Below, in pieces: positions 51,308 to 60,735 of a DNA stretch of 64,000 nucleotides. Under the pieces are notes generated by a model. That model made no database searches. It was given only the letters and a program-made list of their open reading frames with translations, and was not told the DNA's origin. The stretch is from positions 5,394,001 to 5,458,000 of the forward strand of contig NC_012522.1 in assembly GCF_000010805.1 (NCBI RefSeq). Reading direction: 5' to 3'. Both the position numbers and the translations under genes were made by a program. The DNA comes from Rhodococcus opacus B4. Its GTDB lineage: Bacteria > Actinomycetota > Actinomycetes > Mycobacteriales > Mycobacteriaceae. Position 1 is the stretch's first letter. Every line of letters starts with the position of its first letter.

Positions 51308-52762
51308 ATGGGTGCTGCTCCGAAACTGCTCGACAACTACTTCAAGATCACCGAGCGTGGTTCGACGGTAGGCGCGGAGATTCGCGGCGGCGTGGTGACG
51401 TTCGTCGCGATGGCGTACATCGTGGTGCTGAACCCGCTCATCCTCGGCAGTTTCTCCCCGGACGACGCCGTCGCCAAGACGGACGTCCTCGGCAACATCC
51501 TCCCCGTGAACCAGGTGGCCGCGGTCACAGCCCTGGTGGCGGGGCTGATGAGCATTGTCTTCGGGGTCGTCGCGAACTACCCCTTCGCGATCGCGGCGGG
51601 CCTCGGCATCAACAGCCTCCTCGCCGTCACCATCGCGCCGCAGGTCACCTGGCCCGAGGCGATGGGTCTCGTCGTGATCGACGGGGTCATCATCGTCGTG
51701 TTGGCGCTCACCGGTTTCCGGACAGCCGTCTTCAATGCCATTCCCGCCGAGCTGAAATCCGCCATCGCCGCCGGTATCGGCATGTTCATCGCGTTCATCG
51801 GTCTCGTCGACGCCGGGTTCGTGCGGCGCATCCCCGACGTCGCGGGCACCACCGTTCCCGTCGGCCTGGGCATCAACGGATCGATCTCGTCCTGGCCGAC
51901 CGTGACGTTCGTGTTCGGTGTGCTGCTGATGGGTGTCCTGGTGGTGCGTAAGGTGCGCGGCGGTCTGCTGATCGGCATCGTCGTCACCACCGTGCTGGCC
52001 GCGATCATCGAGGCCGTCGCCGGCGTCGGACCGTCGCTGGGCGTCAACCCCCACGGCTGGAACCTCAGCGTCCCCGCAGCTCCCGATGTGCTGGTGGAAC
52101 TTCCGGACCTCAGCCTCGTCGGCGACGTCAGCATCTTCGGCGCGTTCACTCGCATCGGCGTACTGGCGGCCAGCCTGCTGGTGTTCACGCTCGTGCTCGC
52201 CAACTTCTTCGACGCCATGGGCACGATGACCGGGCTCGGCAAGGAGGCCGGCCTCACCGACGAGGACGGCAACCTGCCCAACGTCGGACGGGCCCTCGTC
52301 GTCGAGGGCACCGGCGCGATCGTCGGCGGCGGGGCCTCCGCGTCGTCGAACACGGTCTTCGTGGAGTCCGCTTCGGGTATCGCCGAGGGCGCCCGCACCG
52401 GACTCGCGAATGTGGTGACGGGACTGCTGTTCCTGGCCGCGATGTTCCTGACCCCGCTGTATTCGGTGGTGCCGATCGAGGCGGCCGCGCCCGCGCTGGT
52501 CGTGGTGGGCGCGATGATGATCGGCCAGGTCCGCGACATCGACTTCACGAAGTTCTCGATCGCGTTGCCGGCGTTCCTCACGATCGCCGTCATGCCGTTC
52601 ACGTATTCGATCGCCAACGGCATCGGCGTCGGTTTCGTCTCGTGGGTCGTGCTCAATGCTGCGAGCGGTGGTATCAAGAAGATTCACCCGTTGATGTGGG
52701 TGGTGGCGATTCTGTTCGTGGCCTACTTCGCGGTCGAACCGATCACCGACGCAGTAACGTAA
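51308..52762 (+). CDS. NCS2 family purine permease (AzgA-like)
   Basis: 484-residue permease of the AzgA branch of NCS2/NAT transporters (adenine, guanine, hypoxanthine uptake by proton symport), with about 13 hydrophobic segments. The N-terminus (NYFKITERGSTVGAEIRGG) and the long motif ANFFDAMGTMTGLGKEAGL are AzgA-type, as is GASASSNTVFVESASGIAEG. A GATGGGGA stretch precedes the ATG. Divergent from the DUF2530 gene. Exact purine specificity not determinable. Confidence 0.9.
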   Translation: MGAAPKLLDNYFKITERGSTVGAEIRGGVVTFVAMAYIVVLNPLILGSFSPDDAVAKTDVLGNILPVNQVAAVTALVAGLMSIVFGVVANYPFAIAAGLGINSLLAVTIAPQVTWPEAMGLVVIDGVIIVVLALTGFRTAVFNAIPAELKSAIAAGIGMFIAFIGLVDAGFVRRIPDVAGTTVPVGLGINGSISSWPTVTFVFGVLLMGVLVVRKVRGGLLIGIVVTTVLAAIIEAVAGVGPSLGVNPHGWNLSVPAAPDVLVELPDLSLVGDVSIFGAFTRIGVLAASLLVFTLVLANFFDAMGTMTGLGKEAGLTDEDGNLPNVGRALVVEGTGAIVGGGASASSNTVFVESASGIAEGARTGLANVVTGLLFLAAMFLTPLYSVVPIEAAAPALVVVGAMMIGQVRDIDFTKFSIALPAFLTIAVMPFTYSIANGIGVGFVSWVVLNAASGGIKKIHPLMWVVAILFVAYFAVEPITDAVT

Positions 52763-52782
52763 ACGGCGGCCGATCGGTCCCG

Positions 52783-52788
52783 TATTGT
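52783..52788 (+). promoter_or_regulatory. -10 element of leaderless MarR gene
   Basis: TATTGT, 7 nt before the GTG at 52796. Confidence 0.55.
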
Positions 52789-52795
52789 CATTCCC

Positions 52796-53227
52796 GTGAC
52801 CACGGATACGCGAGCACTCGCCAGCGACCTTTCCCTGGCTGTCGTGCGCCTCACGCGTCACCTGCGTGGGCGCCGCGTCGACGCCCAGGTATCGCTGACC
52901 CAGCTGTCGGCTCTGGCCACTCTCGCCCGCGACGGCGCCATGACGCCGGGCAATCTCGCGGCTCGCGAGAAGGTGCAGCCGCCGTCGATGACCAGGGTCA
53001 TCGCGTCGCTGGTCGAACTGGGACTGGTCGAGCGGGCACCGCATCCCACCGACGGACGCCAGATCATCGTCACGCTGTCGGACGCCGGTCACGCGCTGAT
53101 CGCCGACGAGACCCACGCCCGCGAGGCGTGGATGAACGAACGGCTGTCCGGGCTCGACGAGTCTCAGCTGAAGACCCTCCGCGACGCGGTCGGCATCATC
53201 ACCTCCATCGTCGCCGAGTCGGAGTGA
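52796..53227 (+). CDS. MarR family transcriptional regulator (Rv0880-like)
   Basis: 143-residue winged-helix repressor. The HTH and wing are visible as MTPGNLAAREKVQPPSMTRVIASL and GLVERAPHPTDGRQIIVTLS, the latter carrying the conserved Asp-Arg region of the wing. GTG start with a leaderless -10. It lies between the purine permease and a drug-type MFS, either of which may be a target. Position matches Rv0880 of M. tuberculosis. Confidence 0.88.
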   Translation: MTTDTRALASDLSLAVVRLTRHLRGRRVDAQVSLTQLSALATLARDGAMTPGNLAAREKVQPPSMTRVIASLVELGLVERAPHPTDGRQIIVTLSDAGHALIADETHAREAWMNERLSGLDESQLKTLRDAVGIITSIVAESE

Positions 53228-53424
53228 ACCGCCGCGGCGCAGTGGCAGCTGCCCAGTAGTACAACGGCATTCGGCTCCCCGTAGCCCGGGTCCGGTCTCC
53301 GTTGCCGCGAAGTTGCGGAGCAAACCATCTGCCGGAGAACACAATCGGAGTTCCCGGCGGTACGGCCGCCGAGGCGCACAGGGGCAGGTCGAGGGCGTTC
53401 CGGTGACGGGAGCAAGATGGAAGG

Positions 53425-54804
53425 GTGCCGCCCGAACCCGAGACCACCGCCCCAGACCAGCCGAAGACCGGCATGTTCGTCGCTCTCCGCACCCGGAACT
53501 ACCGGTTGTGGGCGTCGGGGCAGATCGTCTCCCTCGTCGGCACGTGGATGCAGCGGGTCGCACAGGACTGGCTGGTCCTGACGTTGTCGAACGGCAACGC
53601 TCTCGCGGTCGGGATCGTGATGGCACTGCAGTTCGGCCCGACCCTGTTCCTGTCCGTGTGGGGCGGCGTCCTCGCCGACCGGTACGACAAGCGGCGGATC
53701 CTCATCGCGACCCAGGTGTCGATGGCGTTGTGCGCGCTGGTACTCGGCTTGCTCGACGTCGGCGGACTGGTGGCCCTGTGGCACGTCTATCTCATCGCGT
53801 TCGTGATGGGCTGCGCGTCCGCGATCGACGCGCCGACGCGGCAGTCGTTCACGATCGAGATGGTCGGTAAGGACGCGCTGCCCAATGCGATCGCCCTGAA
53901 CTCGATGACGTTCAACACGGCCCGGATCATCGGCCCGGCGATCTCCGGTGTGCTGATCACCCTCATCGGCACGGGCTGGGTGTTCCTGCTCAACGTGGGC
54001 ACGTTCACCGGTGTGCTGATCGCCCTGCTGATGATGAACGCCCGCGAACTGTTCACGGCCCCGCAGGCCGAACGTGGGAAGGGGCAGGTCCGGGAGGGTT
54101 TCCGCTATGTTTGGGGGCGCACCGACCTGCGGGTGCTGATGGTGGCGGTCTTCATGGTGTCGACGTTCGGTCTGAACTTCCCGATCAGTCTCGCCGTTCT
54201 CGCCCGCAACACGTTCGATCGCGGCGCGGACGCCTACGGACTCCTGTCGACGACCCTCGCCGTCGGCACCCTGGCCGGCGCCACGATCGCCGCGAAACGC
54301 AGGACCCCGCCCCGGCTGCGCACGTTCCTCGGGGCCGCGGCCACGTTCGGGGCGTTCGAGATCCTGGTCGGAGTGATGCCCACCTACGCGCTGGTGGCGA
54401 TCATGCTCGTCCCGACCGGTGCGCTCACCCTGACGTTCACGACGGCGGCGATGAACATCCTGCAGATGTCCGTGCCGTCCGAGATGCGCGGCCGGGTGAT
54501 GGGCATCTACATGCTCTGTTTCCTCGGCGGCACCCCGCTGGGCAGTCCCGTTCTGGGCTGGCTGGCCGACGTCCTCGACCCCCGCGCACCGCTCGTGATC
54601 GGCGGCGCGATCTCCCTGGTCAGCGGCATCGGCGCGGCGCTGTACCTGATGCGGCACCAGCGGGTGCGGCTGAAGGTGCGCAGACCGGACGCCGGCCGCT
54701 ACCTCCCGGTGATCGAACTGCGCAACGTCCTCGAACCGCGCCCCGTGGTGGTCTGCGACGCCACGGAGCAGGCTGTGGAGGCCGGCCGCGACCCGCGGTC
54801 CTGA
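53425..54804 (+). CDS. MFS transporter (MFS_3, enterobactin-exporter-like)
   Basis: 459-residue transporter with 12 TM segments of the MFS_3 type: FVALRTRNYRLWASGQIVSL at the N-terminus, motif-A loop GGVLADRYDKRRIL, DAPTRQSFTIEMVG after TM4, and a C-terminal cytoplasmic tail of about 50 residues. Exporters of this group handle siderophores or drugs. GTG start at 53425. It is 197 bp downstream of the MarR gene on the same strand, so MarR control is plausible. I see nothing else in the 197-bp gap. Confidence 0.87.
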   Translation: MPPEPETTAPDQPKTGMFVALRTRNYRLWASGQIVSLVGTWMQRVAQDWLVLTLSNGNALAVGIVMALQFGPTLFLSVWGGVLADRYDKRRILIATQVSMALCALVLGLLDVGGLVALWHVYLIAFVMGCASAIDAPTRQSFTIEMVGKDALPNAIALNSMTFNTARIIGPAISGVLITLIGTGWVFLLNVGTFTGVLIALLMMNARELFTAPQAERGKGQVREGFRYVWGRTDLRVLMVAVFMVSTFGLNFPISLAVLARNTFDRGADAYGLLSTTLAVGTLAGATIAAKRRTPPRLRTFLGAAATFGAFEILVGVMPTYALVAIMLVPTGALTLTFTTAAMNILQMSVPSEMRGRVMGIYMLCFLGGTPLGSPVLGWLADVLDPRAPLVIGGAISLVSGIGAALYLMRHQRVRLKVRRPDAGRYLPVIELRNVLEPRPVVVCDATEQAVEAGRDPRS

Positions 54805-54820
54805 CGCCGAACCGAGCCGT

Positions 54821-55675
54821 TCAGACGCCGACCGCCGTCGCCACGGCCCGCCGGGTCAGCACCCTCGCGAGGTGGGTGCGGTACTCGGCGTCGGCGTTGC
54901 CGTCGGTGACGGGGTCGGTGCCCTCGGCGGCGTGCTCGGCCGCCGCCCGGATCGACTCCGGGTCCGCGGCCTTCCCGACGAGCGCGTCCTCGACGCCGCG
55001 GGCGCGCACCGGCACCGACCCCATGTTGGTCAGTGCCACCCGCGCCTGCCGGATCGTGCCGCCGTCCACCTGGATCGTCGCGGCCACACCCACGATCGAC
55101 CAGGCCTCCGCGACCGTGTTGAATTTCTCGTACCGCGCCTCCCAGCCGGTGTGCTTCGGGATCCGTACGTCCACGAGGATCTCGTCCGGTCGCATCGTGG
55201 TGGTGTAGTAACCCTCGAAGAAGTCGGCGGCCGGAATGGTCCGTCTGCCGCCGGTGCCCACCACGGTGAGCGTGGCGTCGAGGGCCAGCGCGGGTCCGCA
55301 CAGGTCACCCGCCGGATCGGCGTGCGCGAGAGCGCCGCCCAGCGTGCCGCGGTGCCGGATCTGCGGATCGGCCACGGTGCGGCTCGCCTCCACCAGCAGC
55401 AGCGCGTGCTCGTGGACGAGCGGATTGCGGATCACGTCGTAGTACGTGGTCATCGCGCCGATCACGACGGCGTCCCCGTCTTCGCGCACGCCGCGCAACT
55501 CGGCGATCCGGCCCAGGTCGACGAGGGTGCTCGGCGAGGACAGCCGCAGCCGCAGGACCGGCAGCAGGCTCTGGCCGCCCGCGAGGATCTTGGCGTCCTC
55601 GCCGGCCTCGGCGAGCGCGGCGACCGCCTGCTCGACGGAGGTCGGGGCCACGTAGTCGAAGGTCGACGGAATCAT
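54821..55675 (-). CDS. Molybdenum hydroxylase FAD-binding (medium) subunit, CoxM-like
   Basis: 284-residue FAD subunit of the xanthine dehydrogenase/CO dehydrogenase family. The FAD-binding motifs are [10 protein letters not shown] (about residue 33) and [18 protein letters not shown] (about 108). The C-terminal CO_deh_flav_C domain follows. Start at MIPSTFDYV overlaps the large-subunit stop by 4 nt. It transfers electrons from the 2Fe-2S subunit to an external acceptor. Last gene of the structural S-L-M set. Confidence 0.92.
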   Translation of the reverse strand: MIPSTFDYVAPTSVEQAVAALAEAGEDAKILAGGQSLLPVLRLRLSSPSTLVDLGRIAELRGVREDGDAVVIGAMTTYYDVIRNPLVHEHALLLVEASRTVADPQIRHRGTLGGALAHADPAGDLCGPALALDATLTVVGTGGRRTIPAADFFEGYYTTTMRPDEILVDVRIPKHTGWEARYEKFNTVAEAWSIVGVAATIQVDGGTIRQARVALTNMGSVPVRARGVEDALVGKAADPESIRAAAEHAAEGTDPVTDGNADAEYRTHLARVLTRRAVATAVGV

Positions 55676-58038
55676 CGGGCACCTCCCTGGATCGCGTTCC
55701 AGACCCGCATCGGTGTACACGGCATCTCGATGTCGCGCACCCCGAACTGCCGGACCGCGTCGAGAACGGCATTGACGACGGCCGGGGTGGACGCGATCGT
55801 CCCCGCCTCGCCGACCCCCTTGACGCCCAGCGGGTTACCGGTGGCGGGGGTCTCGGTGCGGCCGGTGGTGAACGTCGGCAGATCCGCCGCCGACGGCACG
55901 TGATATTCGGCGAAGGAACCCGACAGCAGGGTGCCGGCCTCGTCGTACACGGCCTCCTCGTACAGGGCCTGCGCGATGCCCTGGGCGAGTCCGCCGTGCA
56001 CCTGACCCTCCACGATCAGCGGGTTGACCACGTGCCCGATGTCGTCGACGCACACGTACGAGCGGATGCCGACCTTCCCGGTCTCGGTGTCGACCTCCAC
56101 CGCACACAGGTGCGTGCCGTGCGGGAACGAGAAGTTCTCCGGGTCGTACGCCGCCTCGGAGTCAAGGTTCGGCTCCACGCCGTCGGGCAGATCGTGCGCG
56201 GCGAACACCGCGAGCGCGACGTCGGCGATGCCGACCGCCTTCTCGGTGCCCTTCACCCGGAACCGGCCTTCGGTGAACTCGAGATCGTCCTCGGCGCACT
56301 CCATCAGGTGCGCCGCGATGGGTCTGGCCTTGGCGATCACCTTCTCGGCGGCCTTCACCACCGCGATCGCACCGACCGCCAGCGACCGGGAACCGTACGT
56401 GTCCATTCCCCGCGGCGAGGTCTGGGTGTCGCCGTGCAGCACCTCGACGTCCTCGAACGGAACCCCGAGCTGGTCCGCGACCACCTGGCTCCACGCGGTC
56501 TCGTGGCCCTGGCCGTGGGCGGAGGAGCCGGTGATCACCTCGACCTTGCCGGTGGGCAGCATCCGGATCGCCGCGTGTTCCCACCCGCCGGCGCCGTAGG
56601 CCAGCGCGCCGAGGGTGCGCGACGGCGCCAGCCCGCACATCTCGGTGAACGTGGACACCCCGATGCCCAATTGCACCGGGTCTTTCCGCTCGCGGCGCTC
56701 GGCCTGTTCGCGGCGCAGCCCGTCGTAGTCGAACAATTCCTGCGCGTGCGCGGTGGCGGCCTCGTAGTTGCCGGAGTCGTATGTCAGGCCCGCGACGGTG
56801 TCGAACGGGAACTCCTCGTGGGTGATCCAGTTCTTCGCCCGCAATTCCAGTGGGTCCAGCGACAACTCGGTGGCGAGTTCGTCCATCATCCGCTCGATCG
56901 CGAACGTCGCCTCCGGGCGCCCCGCCCCGCGGTACGCGTCGGTGGGCACCTTGTTCGTGAACACGTTGGTGCACGTGAAGTGATACGCCGGGAACTTGTA
57001 GATGCCGTTGAACATGAACGCACCCAGGATCGGCACGCCCGAGGTGACCAGCCGCAGGTACGCGCCCATGTCGGCGAGCAGTTCCACCTTCATTCCGGTG
57101 ACGGTGCCGTCGCGGCGGGCGGCCAGCGTCAGCTTCTGGATCTGGTCGCGACCGTGGTGGGCCGCGAGCATCGATTCGCTGCGGGACTCGGTGTACTTGA
57201 CCGGTTTGCCCAGTCGCCGCGCGACGAGCAACGCGATCACCTCCTCCGGCGTCACCTGCAGTTTGCCGCCGAAACCGCCGCCGACATCCGGGGCGACGAC
57301 GCGCAGTTTGTGCTCCGGGATGCCGAGCGTCATCGCGAGCATGAGCCGCAGGATGTGGGGGATCTGCGTGGCCGACCACATGGTGATCTGGGCGCCGGTC
57401 GGGTCGACCACCACCGAGCGGGGTTCCATGAACGCCGGGATGAGCCGCTGCTGCCGGAACGTGCGTTCGACGAGCACCTCGGCGTCGCGGATGGCCTGCT
57501 CGACGTCGCCGCCGGTACCGGCCTCCGCGGAATCGAAGGTCCAGGTGGCGCTGACGTTCGTTTCGAGATCGGGGTGCACGAGGTCGGCGCCGTCGGCGGC
57601 CGCGGCTGCGAGGTCCAGCACGACGGGAAGGTCGTCGTAGTCGACGTCGATCGCCTCGAGTGCGTCGTGCGCCTCGTAGGCGCTGCGTGCCACGACGACC
57701 GCGACGGCCTCGCCGGCGAAGTTCACCCGGTCGACCGCGAGGGACGGGGCGGGCGGCGACTTCATGTCCGGGGTGATCGGCCAGGCGCACGGAAGGCTGC
57801 CCTGTTCGTCGGCGAGATCGGCGCCGGTGAGGACGGCGACGACACCGGGCATCTCGCGGGCGGCGGCGGTGTCGATTCCGGTGATGCCGGCGTGCGCGAA
57901 CGGGCTGCGCAGGATCGCCAGGTGCTGCATGCCGGGCAGGACGAGGTTGTCGGTCCAGCGGGTGCGGCCCGTGACCAGATGTTCGTCCTCCTTGCGCGTG
58001 CGGGCCTTGCCGATTTCGGGTTCGGCGGTGGCGGTCAT
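55672..58038 (-). CDS. Molybdenum hydroxylase large subunit, form II CoxL-like
   Basis: 788-residue molybdopterin-cytosine-dinucleotide-binding subunit. The active-site loop reads AYRGAGR (about residue 367), the form II signature; genuine form I CO dehydrogenases carry AYRCSFR with the Cu-ligand Cys. The catalytic Glu is in KGVGEAG (about 746), and GGFGGK and GQGHETAW are cofactor motifs. Overlaps of 4 nt link it to both small and medium subunit genes. It is likely to oxidise an aldehyde, N-heterocycle or similar substrate; CO as main substrate is unlikely. Confidence 0.92.
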   Translation of the reverse strand: MTATAEPEIGKARTRKEDEHLVTGRTRWTDNLVLPGMQHLAILRSPFAHAGITGIDTAAAREMPGVVAVLTGADLADEQGSLPCAWPITPDMKSPPAPSLAVDRVNFAGEAVAVVVARSAYEAHDALEAIDVDYDDLPVVLDLAAAAADGADLVHPDLETNVSATWTFDSAEAGTGGDVEQAIRDAEVLVERTFRQQRLIPAFMEPRSVVVDPTGAQITMWSATQIPHILRLMLAMTLGIPEHKLRVVAPDVGGGFGGKLQVTPEEVIALLVARRLGKPVKYTESRSESMLAAHHGRDQIQKLTLAARRDGTVTGMKVELLADMGAYLRLVTSGVPILGAFMFNGIYKFPAYHFTCTNVFTNKVPTDAYRGAGRPEATFAIERMMDELATELSLDPLELRAKNWITHEEFPFDTVAGLTYDSGNYEAATAHAQELFDYDGLRREQAERRERKDPVQLGIGVSTFTEMCGLAPSRTLGALAYGAGGWEHAAIRMLPTGKVEVITGSSAHGQGHETAWSQVVADQLGVPFEDVEVLHGDTQTSPRGMDTYGSRSLAVGAIAVVKAAEKVIAKARPIAAHLMECAEDDLEFTEGRFRVKGTEKAVGIADVALAVFAAHDLPDGVEPNLDSEAAYDPENFSFPHGTHLCAVEVDTETGKVGIRSYVCVDDIGHVVNPLIVEGQVHGGLAQGIAQALYEEAVYDEAGTLLSGSFAEYHVPSAADLPTFTTGRTETPATGNPLGVKGVGEAGTIASTPAVVNAVLDAVRQFGVRDIEMPCTPMRVWNAIQGGAR

Positions 58039-58562
58039 CGCACACCCCCCTGCGCGGTGTCCGTCTTCGGGGCACCCGCGGGTGTTTCCGCGGTGCCGCC
58101 GCCGCGCAACCGCTGCGCCGCGTCCTGGACCGCGCTGACGATGTTCTGGTACCCGGTGCAGCGGCACAGGTTGCCTTCCAACCCCAGCCGCACCGTCCGC
58201 TCGTCCGGGTCGGGTTCCTCGGCGAGCAGATCGAGGGTCTGCATGATCATGCCGGGTGTGCAGTAGCCGCACTGCAAGGCGTGGTTGTCGCGGAACGCCT
58301 GCTGCACGGGATGCAATTTTCCGTCGCGGGACAGGCCCTCGACGGTGAGGACGTCGCCGCCGTCGGCCTGCACCGCGAGCACCGAGCAGGACTTGACGCT
58401 GTGACCGTTCAGGTGAACGGTGCACGCCCCGCAGTTTCCGGTGTCGCAGCCGATGACCGTGCCGACCTTGCCGAGCCGGTCCCGAAGATAGTGGACGAGC
58501 AGCAGTCGCGGTTCCACCTCGTCCGTGTATGCCGTTCCGTCGACGGTGACAGTGATGCGCAT
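58035..58562 (-). CDS. Molybdenum hydroxylase 2Fe-2S (small) subunit, CoxS-like
   Basis: 175-residue iron-sulfur subunit. The plant-ferredoxin-type cluster is bound by the Cys of [16 protein letters not shown] plus KSC, and the second cluster by QCGYCTPGM and [11 protein letters not shown]. All eight Cys are present. TTGGAGG precedes the ATG. The C-terminal ~20 residues are a Gly/Ala/Thr-rich tail. Transcription order is S-L-M, with 97 bp separating it from the upstream VWA gene. Confidence 0.94.
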   Translation of the reverse strand: MRITVTVDGTAYTDEVEPRLLLVHYLRDRLGKVGTVIGCDTGNCGACTVHLNGHSVKSCSVLAVQADGGDVLTVEGLSRDGKLHPVQQAFRDNHALQCGYCTPGMIMQTLDLLAEEPDPDERTVRLGLEGNLCRCTGYQNIVSAVQDAAQRLRGGGTAETPAGAPKTDTAQGGVR

Positions 58563-58659
58563 CGCGCCTCCAAAGCAGAGAGCCTCAGGTGATACGTCCT
58601 ACTCTGCGCCGACCGGGCCCCGACAACACCCGGAATCGGGGAACCCGTGTCCGGATCGG

Positions 58660-59784
58660 TCACGTCCGGCGCGCCACCTCGAGCAGTTCCTGCAGCGTCG
58701 CGAGACTGTGGCCGGCGAGGAGCCGATCGACATAGGGCAGTGCGGCGACGATCCCGGACTGCACCGGTTCGTACCCGTCCGCGCCGGCGTGCGGATTCAC
58801 CCACAGCACGGCGTGGGCGAGGCGGCGCAGCTGAGCCAACTGCTCCGCGAGCAGGGTGGGGTCACCGCGCTCCCAGCCGTCGGAGAAGATCACCACGACG
58901 GCGCCGCGGGCCACCCCGCGGCGCCCCCAGCGGTCCAGGAAGGCGCGCAGCGTCTCGCCGAGCCGGGTCCCACCCGCCCAGTCGGGCACGGCCCGGCTCG
59001 CGGCGGCCAACGCCACTTCCGGGTCGCGGACCCGCAACGCCCGGGACAGCCGGGTCATCCGGGTGCCCAGCGAGAACACCTCGGTGCCCGCCGGGTTGCT
59101 CCGCGCGACGACGTGACCGAACCGCAGGAGTGCGTCGGCGTAGGGGCTCATCGATCCGGACACGTCGATCAGCAGCACCATCCGGCGTGGCCGGGTGGCC
59201 TTGCGGTGGTGGCTCGGTCGCACCGGTTCGCCGCCCGCGGCGAGCATGCCCCGCACCGTGCGCCGCGGATCGACGGCGCCGCGGCGGGCGGGACGCATCC
59301 GGATCGCCGGGCGGGTCGGGGGCCGCGGGCGAAGGGTGGCGATCAACTCGGCGAGGTGCGCGCGCTCGGCCGCGGTGAGGCCGGCGATGTCCCGGTGGCG
59401 CAACACCTCGGTGTCGTCGGCCGCGACCCGCAGCCGCGGCGCGTCCCCACCGGTGTCGCCGCCGTCCGTCGTGGTCAGCGCGGCGGTCCGGGCCCGGCGC
59501 GGCTGCTCCCCGGACCGCGGCGTGCGCGCCGGGACGGTACCGCCGAACCAGCCCTCGAACGCGGAGTCGTACCGCGGGATGTCGTCGGGACCGCGGCACA
59601 GGGTCGCGCGACCCGCCCAGTACACCTGACACGGATCGCCCACCTCCACCTGGCGCAGGGCCCGGGTGAACGCGGCGACGGCATCCGACGCGACCGGCAG
59701 TCCCGCCGCCGCGAGGGCGTGCGCGAACCCGGCGAACCCCACCAGCGGGTCGCCGGCGTCCGGAGCCGCGGGCACGGTGCTCAC
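58660..59784 (-). CDS. VWA domain-containing protein (CoxE-like)
   Basis: 374-residue protein with a C-terminal von Willebrand A domain. The MIDAS motif DVSGSMS is at about residue 205, with the later Thr and Asp positions in GGTRLGE and FSDGWERGD. CoxE proteins act with a MoxR AAA ATPase in maturing the Mo centre of CoxL-type enzymes. The 4-nt overlap with the MoxR stop shows that coupling here. A low-complexity linker occupies about residues 85-125. Confidence 0.88.
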   Translation of the reverse strand: MSTVPAAPDAGDPLVGFAGFAHALAAAGLPVASDAVAAFTRALRQVEVGDPCQVYWAGRATLCRGPDDIPRYDSAFEGWFGGTVPARTPRSGEQPRRARTAALTTTDGGDTGGDAPRLRVAADDTEVLRHRDIAGLTAAERAHLAELIATLRPRPPTRPAIRMRPARRGAVDPRRTVRGMLAAGGEPVRPSHHRKATRPRRMVLLIDVSGSMSPYADALLRFGHVVARSNPAGTEVFSLGTRMTRLSRALRVRDPEVALAAASRAVPDWAGGTRLGETLRAFLDRWGRRGVARGAVVVIFSDGWERGDPTLLAEQLAQLRRLAHAVLWVNPHAGADGYEPVQSGIVAALPYVDRLLAGHSLATLQELLEVARRT

Positions 59785-60674
59785 CCCGCCAGGAGCCGGT
59801 CCAGTCCCGCCCGGGCCACGCGTTCGAGGTCCTCGCGGTACTTGAGGACGGCGCCGAGCGTCGCGGCTGCGGTCTCCGCGTCCAGCACGTCCCGGTCGAG
59901 TTCCTGCAGTGCGCGCGCCCAGTCCAGCGACTCGGCCACCCCCGGCGGCTTGAGCAGTTCCATCTCGCGCAGGGACTGGACGGCGTGGGCGACCTGGCGG
60001 GCGAGTTCGGCCCCGATGCCGGGGATGCGTCGGCGCAGGATCGCGACCTCACGCGCCAGGTCGGGGTGTTCGAGCCAGTGATACAGGCAGCGGCGCTTGA
60101 GGGCGTCGTGCACCTCGCGGGTGCGGTTGGACGTGAGCACCACCAGCGGTGGTGTTGCCGCCCGCACCTCGCCGAGTTCGGGGATCGTGACGGCGTTCTC
60201 GTCCAGGACCTGCAGCAGGAACGCCTCGAACTCGTCGTCGGCGCGGTCGATCTCGTCGACCAGCAGCACGCAGGGGGCGTCGGTGAGGGCCCGCAGCAGG
60301 GGACGCGCCAGCAGGAACCGCTCCGTGTACAGGGAGCGTTCGACGGTGTCGGCCTCGAGCGATCCGTCGCTCGCCGCCTCCAGCGTCCGCAGGTGCAGCA
60401 GCTGCCTGGGGAAGTCCCAGTCGTAGAGCGCCTGCGCGGCGTCGATGCCCTCGTGGCACTGCAACCGGATCAGCGGCAGACCGAACGCCTCCGACAACGC
60501 GGCCGCGAGCGACGTCTTGCCGGTGCCGGGTTCGCCCTCGCAGAACAGGGGCCGTCCCATACGTATGGCGAGGAACGCGGCCATCGCGACGCCGTCGTCG
60601 GCGAGATAGCCGGTGGCGTCCAGCGCCCGCGCCAGGTCCGCAGGCGAACCGACCGTCGGCGTGGAATCACTCAC
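59781..60674 (-). CDS. MoxR family AAA ATPase (CoxD-like)
   Basis: 297-residue MoxR-type AAA+ ATPase. Walker A is GEPGTGKTS (about residue 47), Walker B LLVDEIDRAD, sensor 1 LTSNRTREVHDAL, arginine finger region KRRCLYHWLEHP. It is the expected chaperone for inserting or sulfurating the molybdenum centre together with the VWA protein. GTG start at 60674 with TAGGCT 7 nt upstream, so this gene has its own leaderless promoter and probably heads the MoxR-VWA-CoxS-L-M unit. Confidence 0.9.
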   Translation of the reverse strand: MSDSTPTVGSPADLARALDATGYLADDGVAMAAFLAIRMGRPLFCEGEPGTGKTSLAAALSEAFGLPLIRLQCHEGIDAAQALYDWDFPRQLLHLRTLEAASDGSLEADTVERSLYTERFLLARPLLRALTDAPCVLLVDEIDRADDEFEAFLLQVLDENAVTIPELGEVRAATPPLVVLTSNRTREVHDALKRRCLYHWLEHPDLAREVAILRRRIPGIGAELARQVAHAVQSLREMELLKPPGVAESLDWARALQELDRDVLDAETAAATLGAVLKYREDLERVARAGLDRLLAG

Positions 60675-60681
60675 GTCCGCG

Positions 60682-60687
60682 AGCCTA
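60682..60687 (-). promoter_or_regulatory. -10 element of leaderless moxR
   Basis: TAGGCT on the minus strand, 7 nt before the GTG at 60674. Confidence 0.5.
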
Positions 60688-60735
60688 GATCAGCGCCCGC
60701 GCCCCGGTACCCGACTCGGGCAACGGTGCGCGCCG

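Noticed and set aside
53228-53424. Possible tRNA gene between MarR and MFS
   Set aside because: No cloverleaf could be drawn: no paired acceptor ends or T-arm consensus at proper spacing.
51242-53626. 794-codon antisense frame across the purine permease and MarR genes
   Set aside because: Spans two genes with clear family motifs on the other strand, and is rich in Asp/His/Arg with no domain.
55672-58038. Aerobic CO dehydrogenase (form I, CO oxidation)
   Set aside because: The active-site loop is AYRGAGR, lacking the Cys of AYRCSFR that binds copper in form I enzymes.
55900-58266. 788-codon open frame antisense to CoxL
   Set aside because: A shadow of the CoxL codon bias; repetitive Arg/Val/Glu composition and no start signals. 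The CoxL frame has all cofactor motifs.
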